From assembly GCA_003456035.1 (NCBI GenBank), contig DMPJ01000259.1:3856-15384 (forward strand): DNA of 11,529 nucleotides, given 5' to 3'. The notes under the pieces are model-generated. The model was not told the origin of the DNA and made no database searches. It worked only from the letters and a program-made list of their open reading frames with translations. A program made the translations under genes and the position numbers. Of this stretch, positions 1 through 6,225 are shown piece by piece. This DNA is from Planktothrix sp. UBA8402. GTDB lineage: Bacteria > Cyanobacteriota > Cyanobacteriia > Cyanobacteriales > Microcoleaceae. The stretch's first letter is position 1. Each line of letters starts with the position of its first letter.

Positions 1-2
1 AA

Positions 3-128
3 TTATTAACAGTTAGTGATTTATTAGATGCTAATAATTTAGATTTAATTGAAACGGTAAAAACAGCTTCCTATTGTTATGGATGTACCGCCGGATGTGG
101 TTCTAGTTGTGGAGGTTCTTTAGTTTAA
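3..128 (+). CDS. C-terminal end of a Cys-rich small protein, possible RiPP precursor (partial, 5' end outside window)
   Basis: An open frame enters from the left edge and ends at TAA 126-128, giving 41 residues. The first part, about 22 residues, is acidic and leader-like (LLTVSDLLDANNLDLIETVK). It is followed by a short tail with four Cys and many Gly, Ser and Thr: SYCYGCTAGCGSSCGGSLV. A helical acidic leader followed by a small Cys/Ser/Thr/Gly core is the usual layout of ribosomally made, modified peptide precursors (azole-forming or lanthionine types). I cannot assign a family. No start codon, modification enzyme or transporter is visible, because the upstream part is missing. It could equally be a small metal-binding or hypothetical protein. 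The reading frame itself is well supported only by the absence of stops and the sensible composition. Confidence 0.5.
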   Translation, partial: LLTVSDLLDANNLDLIETVKTASYCYGCTAGCGSSCGGSLV

Positions 129-177
129 AATTATAGCAGTTAGCTCTGTTGATCTTAACAGGGGTCAAGCCAAATTT

Positions 178-206
178 AACCACAAAGACACAAAGACACA
201 AAGAAG
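178..206 (+). repeat. Dispersed CAAAGACA-type intergenic repeat, copy 1
   Basis: A 29-bp stretch reads AACCACAAAG followed by repeats of the ten-base step ACACAAAG. The same sequence, with four mismatches out of 29, lies on the - strand at 10479-10507. Both copies are in gene-flanking DNA. Because it is open in one frame, it adds a false N-terminal extension to the downstream membrane protein. Confidence 0.65.
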
Positions 207-208
207 TT

Positions 209-237
209 TTCAAAACCAACCTGCTCATGGCTATAAT
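209..237 (+). promoter_or_regulatory. Sigma70-type promoter for the TVP38-family gene
   Basis: A perfect -10 box TATAAT (232-237) is preceded by TTCAAA (209-214, four of six matches to TTGACA) with a 17-base spacer. Transcription would start near 244, about 16 bases before the ATG at 260. This placement rules out the longer upstream starts for the following gene. Prediction from sequence only. Confidence 0.55.
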
Positions 238-259
238 TTTAAATACTTGGGAGAATAAA

Positions 260-877
260 ATGGGCGTTCAGGACTTATTAAAAAATCTCTTAGATTGGGT
301 GGCAAATTTGGGCTTTTGGGGGCCAGTTGCTTTCATTATTATCTACAATTTAGCTACAATATTATTTGTTCCTGGTTCTATATTAACCTTGGGCGCGGGC
401 GTTATTTTTGGGGTGCTGTGGGGGTCAATTTATGTTTCTATTGGTTCGGTGATTGGGGCTACTTTTGCCTTTTTAATTGGACGATATTTTGCCAGGGATT
501 GGGTTGCTAAAAAACTAGAAAATTACGAAAATTTTAAAGCAATTGATCACGCAGTGGCTGAAGATGGATGGAAAATTGTCGGTTTAACTCGTCTGTCTCC
601 GATATTTCCGTTTAATTTACTTAATTATGCCTTTGGACTAACTAATGTTTCCTTAAAAGATTATTTCTTAGCTTCTTGGATTGGGATGTTACCTGGGACA
701 ATTTTATATGTTTATGTGGGATCTTTAATCGGAAGTTTAGCTCAGTTAGGAATGGGAGAGCGATCGCGAACTTCTGTAGAATGGTTATTATATGGAATCG
801 GTTTAATTGCCACCGTCATTGTTACAATTTATATCACTAAAATCGCCCAGAATGCTCTGAATCAAAAAATTAAATAG
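260..877 (+). CDS. TVP38/TMEM64 (SNARE-associated, DedA-like) integral membrane protein
   Basis: A 205-residue inner-membrane protein of the TVP38/TMEM64 branch of the DedA/VTT superfamily. Family signs are FVPGS (residues 36-40) in the first re-entrant segment, the Gly-rich stretch GAGVIFGVLWG, GRYFARDW (74-81), and the diagnostic RLSPIFPFNLLNYAFG (111-126). A last hydrophobic helix lies at about 176-195. Relatives are proposed to move lipids across the bilayer or support envelope homeostasis; the substrate here is unknown. I chose ATG 260 because GGGAG (249-253) lies six bases upstream and a promoter ends just before it. An open frame back to 149 only translates an intergenic repeat. The stop codon lies inside the terminator stem that follows. 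Confidence 0.88.
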   Translation: MGVQDLLKNLLDWVANLGFWGPVAFIIIYNLATILFVPGSILTLGAGVIFGVLWGSIYVSIGSVIGATFAFLIGRYFARDWVAKKLENYENFKAIDHAVAEDGWKIVGLTRLSPIFPFNLLNYAFGLTNVSLKDYFLASWIGMLPGTILYVYVGSLIGSLAQLGMGERSRTSVEWLLYGIGLIATVIVTIYITKIAQNALNQKIK

Positions 878-899
878 GTGGAAAACCCACCTATTTTTT
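872..899. terminator. Bidirectional intrinsic terminator between convergent genes
   Basis: A perfect 10-bp stem, AAATAGGTGG (872-881) with CCACCTATTT (887-896), has a five-base loop and is followed by a T run. On the other strand the AAA start of the stem and the A-rich sequence before it give a T-rich tail as well. It therefore can serve both the TVP38-family gene and the convergent DUF1269 gene that ends at 910. Confidence 0.85.
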
Positions 900-909
900 A
901 TCAAATTAA

Positions 910-1461
910 TTAGGCTTCTGGAGGTGTAGATTCTACTTCAGTATTGACTGTTTTTGCTGTTGTTTCCAGTTGAGAAGCAATATCCGATTTAATTGAACGT
1001 TTATACAATTTTCCGGCATACTCCTCTAAAGTTTCCGTTAATTTATCCACCCAAGTATGCTCAACTAAGGCAATAATAGCTGAACTTCCAGGGGTTAAAG
1101 ATTCCGACAGTTCTTTCAGGTCTTCTTGGGGAAATCCCAAATCCATAAAATGGGTAATTAAGGCTCCAACTCCAGCCCCGCCGGCGGTTAAAGCAATTAC
1201 TCCTAACGCTCCAATCGGGTTAAATAGGGCAATTAATCCCGCCGTAATTCCACCAATAATGGCTCCACCTTTAGCGTCCGTATCTCCGGTTTCACTAATA
1301 GCAACTTTCCCTTTTTCATTTTTTACCATGACCGCAGCATTGATAATGGAAATAATCCCTTGTGTTTGCAATTCCTTGAGTTCTTTTAGAACCTCTTTGG
1401 CTTTTTCTTGTTCAGGGTAAGCGACAACAACCAACGTGGTTAAATCTTCTGAATAAGTCAT
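910..1461 (-). CDS. DUF1269 family membrane protein
   Basis: A 183-residue protein matching the DUF1269 pattern. A soluble N-terminal half (TTLVVVAYPEQEKAKEVLKEL, about residues 8-28) resembles a small alpha/beta domain. A Gly-rich hydrophobic hairpin follows at about 65-104, with repeated GG, GAxxGG and NPIGALG steps. A soluble segment with the typical LTPGSSAIIALVEHTW (122-137) and a charged C-terminal tail end the protein. The family has no settled biochemical role; some members are annotated as stress-related membrane proteins. Start ATG 1459-1461 is preceded by GAGGAA six bases upstream on the - strand. The gene stands alone, convergent with the TVP38-family gene and divergent from the antiporter. 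Confidence 0.85.
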   Translation of the reverse strand: MTYSEDLTTLVVVAYPEQEKAKEVLKELKELQTQGIISIINAAVMVKNEKGKVAISETGDTDAKGGAIIGGITAGLIALFNPIGALGVIALTAGGAGVGALITHFMDLGFPQEDLKELSESLTPGSSAIIALVEHTWVDKLTETLEEYAGKLYKRSIKSDIASQLETTAKTVNTEVESTPPEA

Positions 1462-1647
1462 GTTTTATTCCTCAAAATTTATGGTTTAAACAAATTAGGT
1501 CTATACGGGTCGCAATCCTAACCCCCTCTACCTTACCACACCCCCAATAACAAAGTCGATTAAAACTATGATAAATTGACAAAAGGGGTTGTGATCTTTG
1601 ATTGTAAACAAAAAGACCAAATTTTAACGGTTAAGGATTTTTATTGT

Positions 1648-2739
1648 ATGAGCTTGAGCGTGATTCTGTTACTTATAGCGGGTTTGGTCTTACTGGTTTT
1701 GGGAGCGGAACTATTAGTGCGTGGCGCTTCAACCATTGCTTCAATTTTGGGAATTCCTTCCTTACTTGTGGGACTAACAATTGTTGCTTATGGAACCAGT
1801 TCTCCAGAAATGTCCGTCAGTATTCAATCAGCTTTTGCTGGTCAAGCGGATATCGCCTTGGGAAATGTTGTCGGGAGTAATATTTTTAATGTGTTAATCA
1901 TATTAGGAATTTCGGCTTTAATTGCGCCTTTAATGGTAGCTAATCAGTTAATTCGTTTGGATGTTCCGATTATGATTGGGGTGTCTGTTTTAACCTTAAT
2001 GTTTGGCAGTGATGGTGTAATTAGTCGGGTTGATGGCACGATTTTATTTATTGGCGCAATTGTTTATACTCTGTTTTTAATTTATGAAGCCAAGAAACAA
2101 AAAAATCAGGAATCTTCGGAAAATGAATCACAGAAGTTAGTTGAAAATACACCGAAAAACTGGCTGATTAATATAGGTTTAATTGTGATTGGATTAGTGT
2201 TGCTTGTTCAGGGGTCTAATTGGTTAGTTGAAAGTTCAATTTCCATCGCTAGAGCTATTGGAGTTAGTGAATTAGTCATCGGATTAACTATTGTAGCCGC
2301 AGGAACTTCCCTGCCAGAATTAGCCAGTTCTGTTGTGGCTACGATTAAAGGAGAACGGGATATTGCTGTGGGTAATGTCATCGGCAGCAATATTTTTAAT
2401 ATCCTGGCAGTTTTAGGACTCTCCTCTGCTATTTCCCCAGAAGGAATTCATGTTTCTACTGCGGCTTTAAATTTAGATATTCCAGTTATGATTGCCGTGG
2501 CAATTTCCTGTTTCCCGATTTTTTATACGGGCAAATCTATTGACCGTTGGGAAGGGGTACTTTTTTTAGCCTATTATTTTGCCTATGCCACCTATTTAAT
2601 CCTCGATTCCTCCAAACATTCTCAACTTCCCCTGTTTAATTTGGTGATGATCAGTTTTGTAATTCCGATTACAATTATTACTTTAATTGTCACCACAGTT
2701 CGTAGCTATAAGGCTAAACAAAACCGTTTGAATCCTTGA
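1648..2739 (+). CDS. Ca2+/Na+ antiporter of the CaCA family (YrbG-like, K+-dependent exchanger type)
   Basis: A 363-residue cation/Ca2+ exchanger. Two inverted alpha repeats are clear: GTSSPE (49-54) with GNVVGSNIFNV (72-82), and GTSLPE (219-224) with GNVIGSNIFNI (242-252). The acidic residues E54 and E224 in these repeats are the cation ligands in the family. About ten membrane segments are visible, with a charged cytoplasmic loop (148-170) joining the halves. It should exchange Ca2+ for Na+ or H+ at the plasma membrane; ion choice cannot be read from sequence. ATG 1648 follows AAGGA (1633-1637) at ten bases and begins directly before the first hydrophobic helix. A TTG at 1576 is in frame but overlaps promoter-like sequence and would add 24 unlikely residues. 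A possible -10 box TATGAT lies at 1567-1572. Confidence 0.9.
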   Translation: MSLSVILLLIAGLVLLVLGAELLVRGASTIASILGIPSLLVGLTIVAYGTSSPEMSVSIQSAFAGQADIALGNVVGSNIFNVLIILGISALIAPLMVANQLIRLDVPIMIGVSVLTLMFGSDGVISRVDGTILFIGAIVYTLFLIYEAKKQKNQESSENESQKLVENTPKNWLINIGLIVIGLVLLVQGSNWLVESSISIARAIGVSELVIGLTIVAAGTSLPELASSVVATIKGERDIAVGNVIGSNIFNILAVLGLSSAISPEGIHVSTAALNLDIPVMIAVAISCFPIFYTGKSIDRWEGVLFLAYYFAYATYLILDSSKHSQLPLFNLVMISFVIPITIITLIVTTVRSYKAKQNRLNP

Positions 2740-2747
2740 GTTTTAGA

Positions 2748-2779
2748 TTAAAATTGATTTTGGAATTCTACAATTTTAA
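2748..2779. repeat. Short AT-rich inverted repeat before cinA
   Basis: TTAAAATTG (2748-2756) and CAATTTTAA (2771-2779) form a perfect 9-bp inverted repeat around a 14-base loop containing GAATTC. The right arm ends at the cinA ribosome binding site (AAGAGA, 2778-2783), so the hairpin could modulate translation. The low GC content makes it a weak structure. It may be chance. Confidence 0.35.
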
Positions 2780-2787
2780 GAGACAAT

Positions 2788-4044
2788 ATGGTTGCTGAAA
2801 TTATTTGTGTCGGTACGGAACTACTTTTGGGTGATATTCTCAATAGCAATGCTCAGTTTTTGGGACAACAATTGGCTCAATTAGGCATTCCCCATTATTA
2901 TCAAAGTGTAGTTGGAGATAATCGAGAACGCCTAAAAAAAGTAATTGAGATCGCTTCTGAACGCTCTCAATTATTGATTTTTACCGGAGGTTTGGGGCCG
3001 ACTCCTGATGATTTAACCGTGGAAACTATCGCTGATTTTTTTGGATTTACCCTGATAGAAAGACCGGAAATTATTGCAGATATTACTCAAAAATTTAGTC
3101 AACGGGGACGGGTAATGTCGGCGAGTAATCGCAAACAAGCCTTAATTCCTCAAGGAGCAGAAATCCTGGCTAACTTAACCGGAACTGCACCGGGAATTAT
3201 CTGGAAACCAAGGGGAGATGGGTTGACAATTTTAACCTTTCCAGGGGTTCCCGCAGAACTCTATCAAATGTGGTCAGATGTGGCAATTCCCTATCTAAAA
3301 AATAACGGTTGGTGTCAAGGAATTATTCACAGTTGTACCTTGAAATTTTGGGGGATAGCAGAATCGACTTTAGCCGAAAAAGTGGCTGATTTCCTAGAAC
3401 TTAAAAATCCCACTGTTGCCCCCTATGCTAATTATGGAGAGGTGAAATTAAGAATTTCTGCCCGGGCAGACTCTCCAGAAATTGCCCAACAATTAATTAC
3501 TCCGATTGAAACCCAACTGCGAGAAATTTCTGGACTCGATTGTTATGGGGCTAATGATCAAACTTTGGCTTCAGTGGTTGGGGAATTATTACAACAATAT
3601 CAAGCCACCTTGAGTGTAGCTGAATCCTGCACTGGAGGAGGTTTAGGACAAACTCTAACCCAAATTCCAGGCAGTTCTGAATATTTTCTGGGCGGTGTAA
3701 TTGCCTATAATAATCGGGTGAAGGCTTCTCTGCTAAAGGTCAACCCCGATGATTTAGATGAATACGGGGCCGTGAGTGCGGTCGTCGCCGAACAAATGGC
3801 CATCGGTGTCAAAAATCTCTTACAAACCACTTGGGGTTTAAGTATTACCGGAATTGCTGGGCCAGGAGGCGGTACTACGACCAAACCCGTCGGACTGGTT
3901 TACATTGGTTTAGCGACGCCCCAGGGCCAGGTAGAGAGTATGGAATGTCGGTTTGGGGAAAAACGGAGTCGGGATTGGATACGGCGGGTAAGCAGCAGTA
4001 CGGCCCTTGACCTTCTGCGTCGTCATCTTATCGGTAAGGGTTAA
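2788..4044 (+). CDS. cinA: CinA family protein (nicotinamide-nucleotide amidohydrolase PncC domain at C-terminus)
   Basis: A 418-residue two-domain protein, the normal CinA length. The N-terminal domain (about 1-170) is the MoaB/MogA-like fold with CVGTELLLGDILNSN (7-21), TGGLGPTPDDLT (66-77) and FPGVPAEL (151-158). The C-terminal domain (about 255-415) is the PncC amidase with AESCTGG (278-284), AYNNRVKASLL (306-316) and ITGIAGPGGG (353-362). The expected Ser280 and the Tyr307/Lys312 pair are present. The C-terminal domain deamidates nicotinamide mononucleotide to nicotinate mononucleotide in pyridine nucleotide recycling. The N-terminal domain in studied homologues hydrolyses ADP-ribose. 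A link with competence is historical in Gram-positives and is not implied here. ATG 2788 is preceded by AAGAGA. It is 48 bp from the antiporter gene and may share its transcript. Confidence 0.95.
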   Translation: MVAEIICVGTELLLGDILNSNAQFLGQQLAQLGIPHYYQSVVGDNRERLKKVIEIASERSQLLIFTGGLGPTPDDLTVETIADFFGFTLIERPEIIADITQKFSQRGRVMSASNRKQALIPQGAEILANLTGTAPGIIWKPRGDGLTILTFPGVPAELYQMWSDVAIPYLKNNGWCQGIIHSCTLKFWGIAESTLAEKVADFLELKNPTVAPYANYGEVKLRISARADSPEIAQQLITPIETQLREISGLDCYGANDQTLASVVGELLQQYQATLSVAESCTGGGLGQTLTQIPGSSEYFLGGVIAYNNRVKASLLKVNPDDLDEYGAVSAVVAEQMAIGVKNLLQTTWGLSITGIAGPGGGTTTKPVGLVYIGLATPQGQVESMECRFGEKRSRDWIRRVSSSTALDLLRRHLIGKG

Positions 4045-4127
4045 TGGTTGGGGGAAACAAGAAATTGTCAAGCTATTGCCTAAATTTGTAAAGATTCGTT
4101 ATGCTGGAGGTGGTGTTGTTCAATTTC

Positions 4128-4277
4128 ATGCCTAACCCTAATTGCAAAAATTGGTAAGATGGAGCTAGTACAGTGTCTCTCTAGGTTTATTTGAGTTAGG
4201 CATTTGTGAATTAGCGACCCTAATCAAACCAATTTTCAATTAATCCTAAATGCCATGGCTCTAGGAGATGGTTAGGG
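4128..4277. repeat. Cluster of overlapping inverted repeats in the gene-poor stretch 4045-4547
   Basis: Several inverted pairs fall within 150 bp. ATGCCTAAC (4128-4136) pairs with GTTAGGCAT (4195-4203). TAATTG plus AAAATTGG (4139-4144, 4147-4154) pairs with CCAATTTTCAATTA (4229-4242). GGCATTT (4199-4205) pairs with AAATGCC (4248-4254). CCTAACC (4131-4137) pairs with GGTTAGG (4270-4276). The word TTAGG/CCTAA recurs throughout. I see no open frame of note here. It could be a decayed mobile element, a structured RNA or a terminator region for cinA; I cannot tell which. Confidence 0.45.
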
Positions 4278-4360
4278 CTGTAAAACTCACTAAATTTCTG
4301 AGATTATTCTAGGATGTCCTATTACCAAATACTTAAAATTTTAGAAACTTTTGTAGAATT

Positions 4361-4391
4361 TTGAGCCGTAATTGAGGTAACATAATAGAAT
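4361..4391 (+). promoter_or_regulatory. Weak promoter candidate upstream of the small-peptide/aroQ operon
   Basis: TTGAGC (4361-4366) and TAGAAT (4386-4391, five of six matches to TATAAT) are 19 bases apart, longer than ideal. The region is AT-rich, and a structured leader follows. It is the best-placed candidate for driving the downstream genes, but other hexamers (CATAAT, ATAATA) overlap it. Confidence 0.3.
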
Positions 4392-4414
4392 AATAAACAT
4401 ATAGGAGATATCTG

Positions 4415-4441
4415 TTGAGGATAGAACTTGCTAACTTATAG
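4415..4441 (+). CDS. Possible eight-codon leader ORF
   Basis: TTG 4415 follows AGGAG (4403-4407) at seven bases and opens a frame MRIELANL ending at TAG 4439-4441. The final codons lie in the hairpin 4427-4445. This arrangement resembles a leader peptide, but the codons are not enriched for aromatic residues, as would be expected for shikimate-pathway attenuation. A frame this short can arise by chance. Confidence 0.15.
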   Translation: MRIELANL

Positions 4442-4502
4442 CAAGCCTTAGTTTTGAGCTTTATGCGGTGATTTGGCCGATAGTTCGGTTGGTTTTAACC
4501 GC
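4427..4502 (+). promoter_or_regulatory. Candidate structured 5' leader RNA with competing hairpins
   Basis: A perfect 7-bp hairpin, CTTGCTA (4427-4433) and TAGCAAG (4439-4445) with loop ACTTA, is followed by a set of mutually exclusive pairings. GCGGT (4465-4469) can pair with ACCGC (4498-4502); CGGTT (4486-4490) can pair with AACCG (4497-4501); CCGA (4477-4480) can pair with TCGG (4485-4488). Competing stems upstream of a gene's ribosome binding site are typical of regulatory leaders. I do not recognise a known riboswitch class. Confidence 0.3.
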
Positions 4503-4547
4503 CTGTCAAGTTGCGTAGCTAGTTTACAGCGAGGAGCCTTTTGTTCA

Positions 4548-4685
4548 ATGGAATACATTGATAGAATACTGGAAAAGTTAAAAGAATGGGCGCAGGAGCT
4601 AATTGATGCCTTATTGGGCCCGGCTGCTCAACCCGAAACCGAGCCAATTCCCGTACCAGTGGATGAACCCCGCCGTCGGAGGTAG
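4548..4685 (+). CDS. Small amphipathic-helix peptide of unknown function
   Basis: I do not recognise this gene. It encodes 45 residues from ATG 4548, with GAGGAG (4531-4536) 11 bases upstream. Residues 3-23 form a clean amphipathic helix with Ile/Leu/Trp on one face (I4, I7, L8, L11, W14, L18, I19, L22) and Lys/Glu/Asp on the other. Then come GPAAQP, a Pro/Glu segment with alternating prolines (EPIPVPVDEP), and a terminal RRRR. There is no signal peptide or transmembrane helix. The helix could bind a membrane surface or a partner protein, and the basic tail could bind nucleic acid or lipid; both are inference. The stop is 31 bp before aroQ, so the two are probably co-transcribed. The frame extends upstream to a TTG at 4473, but that part is compositionally unlike a protein and overlaps the hairpin region. 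Confidence 0.6.
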   Translation: MEYIDRILEKLKEWAQELIDALLGPAAQPETEPIPVPVDEPRRRR

Positions 4686-4716
4686 TTGATTTAACGTTTT
4701 ATATAAGGTTACTCCG

Positions 4717-5163
4717 TTGCTAAGTCTTTTGGTATTGCATGGCCCCAATTTGAATCTATTGGGTCAGCGAGAACCCGAAATTTACGGGAAAACAACGTTG
4801 GAAGGAATTAATCAATTGTTGGAACAGGAGGCTCAGTTGCTTCAGGTTAAACTCTCGATGATTCAGTCTAACCACGAAGGGGTTTTGGTGGATGCAATAC
4901 ACTCCGCATTCGGGCAACACCAAGGCTTGCTAATTAATGCTGGAGCGTATACTCACACAAGTGTTGCGATTCGAGATGCGATCTCAGGAGTAGGAATTCC
5001 CACCGTTGAGGTACATCTAAGCAATATTTACCGTCGAGAAGCGTTCCGGCATCATTCTTTTATTGCAGCAGTGGCGATTGGACAAATTAGTGGATTTGGA
5101 GCCGAAAGTTACCGCCTGGGACTACAGGCTTTGGTTGATTATTTGCATGGGCAAAAACCTTGA
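4717..5163 (+). CDS. aroQ: 3-dehydroquinate dehydratase, type II
   Basis: A 148-residue type II dehydroquinase, the normal length. It dehydrates 3-dehydroquinate to 3-dehydroshikimate in the cytoplasm, the third step of the shikimate pathway. The family pattern is complete: [17 protein letters not shown] (8-24) with the catalytic Arg18 and Tyr23, QSNHEG (50-55), [16 protein letters not shown] (73-88), and [17 protein letters not shown] (98-114) with catalytic His100. The enzyme is a dodecamer in characterised homologues. The start is TTG 4717, preceded by TAAGG (4704-4708) at eight bases; no ATG or GTG exists before the essential GPNLN motif, and an in-frame stop lies upstream at 4687. The last codon overlaps the first possible codon of the following gene, so the two are translationally linked. 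Confidence 0.95.
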   Translation: MLSLLVLHGPNLNLLGQREPEIYGKTTLEGINQLLEQEAQLLQVKLSMIQSNHEGVLVDAIHSAFGQHQGLLINAGAYTHTSVAIRDAISGVGIPTVEVHLSNIYRREAFRHHSFIAAVAIGQISGFGAESYRLGLQALVDYLHGQKP

Positions 5164-5174
5164 GAATCGGCTTG

Positions 5175-6128
5175 ATGAACCAATATTCACTATCTAGTCA
5201 ATTTCAGGGGGCTTTCCTAGGAATAGTCCTCGGTTATCAGTTGGGTCAACTCAAACCCAGGTCGGGAGCCTTGTCTCCCGGTTCTTCCCTAAATTTGGGG
5301 GAACTGATTCCCCGACTAACTCAAAGCTTAATCAAACATCAAGGATTTAATCCGATTGATTATTGGGCAGTAGCAGCAACCCAGAGGGAAGAATCTCCAA
5401 AATGGGAAATATCTCAAAAACCAGCGATCGCATTCCCCCAGGGGTTAAATTCAGGGAGTCAGGTGGCTATTCTTGGCTTCCCACTAGCCTTATTTTTCCA
5501 CGATAATTTGAGTTGCTTACAAAAGTTAAGAGCCAATAGCCCGGAACAGGTGGCTAGTGTTTGGGATGGGGTTTTGGTCATGGCCGGAGCGATCGCACAG
5601 ATCCTAACTCAAAATCTGGAACTCGATCAACTAATTCCCAACTTGTTAAAGCTGTTGCCGACCGAATCCGCCTTAACTGCTAAATTAGAACAGGTTCAAA
5701 CCCTATTACAACAAAAAGCCAGTTTAGAAACGGCAGTTCGTCAACTGACCCAGATTCCGAAAGCGAGTCGTTCTCCTCAACCGACTTTCCCTGATCATTT
5801 CGAGCCAGAGAATTGGACGGCATTGGCCCTGGGTTTCTATTGTTTTCTCAGCACTCCAGAAGACTATTCCTTAACGGTTTTGCGATGCCTACAAACAGGA
5901 TATCACCCCGAAATCACAGCAGCCATTGGTGGGGCTTTATCCGGTGCCTATCAAGGCTTAATCGCAATTCCGGTAAAATGGCGTTTAGAGCTTCAAGACA
6001 AACCGTTACGGCTTTTAGCTGACCCAGAAATCGAAAATGATTCTGTAAAACCAAACGACTATCAGAGGGAACTGGTACAGTTAGCAGATCACCTGTTTGG
6101 GCTTTGGTCAGGGGTATATTGCCCTTGA
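5175..6128 (+). CDS. ADP-ribosylglycohydrolase-fold protein lacking the metal-binding motifs
   Basis: A 317-residue protein with the two end signatures of the ADP-ribosylglycohydrolase (ARH/DraG) fold. Near the N-terminus GAFLGIVLGYQLG (12-24) matches the family GALxGxAxGDALG. Near the C-terminus WTALALGFYCFLSTPEDY (214-231), then TGYHPEITAAIGGALSGAYQGLIAIP (241-266), match the final helices. In active enzymes the latter reads GGDTDTxAAIxGAxxGAyyGxxxIP. Here the DTDT metal ligands are YHPE, the N-terminal Asp is Tyr22, and no TDDT motif is visible. Removal of ADP-ribose by the usual di-magnesium mechanism is therefore unlikely. A structural or ligand-binding role is possible. ATG 5175 is used; TTG 5160, overlapping the aroQ stop, is an alternative that adds five residues. 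Neither has a strong ribosome binding site, which fits coupling to aroQ. Confidence 0.7.
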   Translation: MNQYSLSSQFQGAFLGIVLGYQLGQLKPRSGALSPGSSLNLGELIPRLTQSLIKHQGFNPIDYWAVAATQREESPKWEISQKPAIAFPQGLNSGSQVAILGFPLALFFHDNLSCLQKLRANSPEQVASVWDGVLVMAGAIAQILTQNLELDQLIPNLLKLLPTESALTAKLEQVQTLLQQKASLETAVRQLTQIPKASRSPQPTFPDHFEPENWTALALGFYCFLSTPEDYSLTVLRCLQTGYHPEITAAIGGALSGAYQGLIAIPVKWRLELQDKPLRLLADPEIENDSVKPNDYQRELVQLADHLFGLWSGVYCP

Positions 6129-6148
6129 AAACCAATGGTAATCGGACT

Positions 6149-6177
6149 TTCTTAAAAACTCAAAACTATATTATAAA
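6149..6177 (+). promoter_or_regulatory. Possible promoter for the HD phosphodiesterase gene
   Basis: An AT-rich patch contains overlapping -10-like boxes TATTAT (6169-6174) and TATAAA (6172-6177). The best -35 position, TTCTTA (6149-6154), matches only three of six bases with a 17-base spacer. The 97-bp gap to the previous gene suggests independent transcription. Confidence 0.3.
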
Positions 6178-6225
6178 ATCAAGAGTGAAACGGTTACTAA
6201 ACTCCTTGATCTAGTTTCAAATCAG

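Noticed and set aside
129..177. Terminator hairpin CTGTT/AACAG after the left-edge gene
   Set aside because: The stem is only five bases and is followed by GGGG instead of a T run.
149..259. N-terminal extension of the TVP38-family protein (TTG 149 or ATG 227)
   Set aside because: It translates an intergenic repeat and promoter sequence; ATG 260 has a good ribosome binding site and follows the TATAAT box.
1576..1647. TTG start at 1576 for the antiporter
   Set aside because: The 24 added residues are not membrane-like; ATG 1648 starts at the first helix with AAGGA upstream. The TTGACA at 1576 was also considered as a -35 box, but no convincing -10 follows at 16-18 bases.
2208..2390. Open frame on the - strand within the antiporter gene
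   Set aside because: It lies opposite the conserved second alpha repeat and is a coding shadow.
4045..4547. tRNA, tmRNA, SRP RNA or RNase P RNA in the gene-poor stretch
   Set aside because: None of the conserved sequence motifs of these RNAs could be recognised by eye.
5813..6135. Open frames on both strands inside the ADP-ribosylglycohydrolase-like gene
   Set aside because: They overlap the well-supported coding frame and show no protein features.
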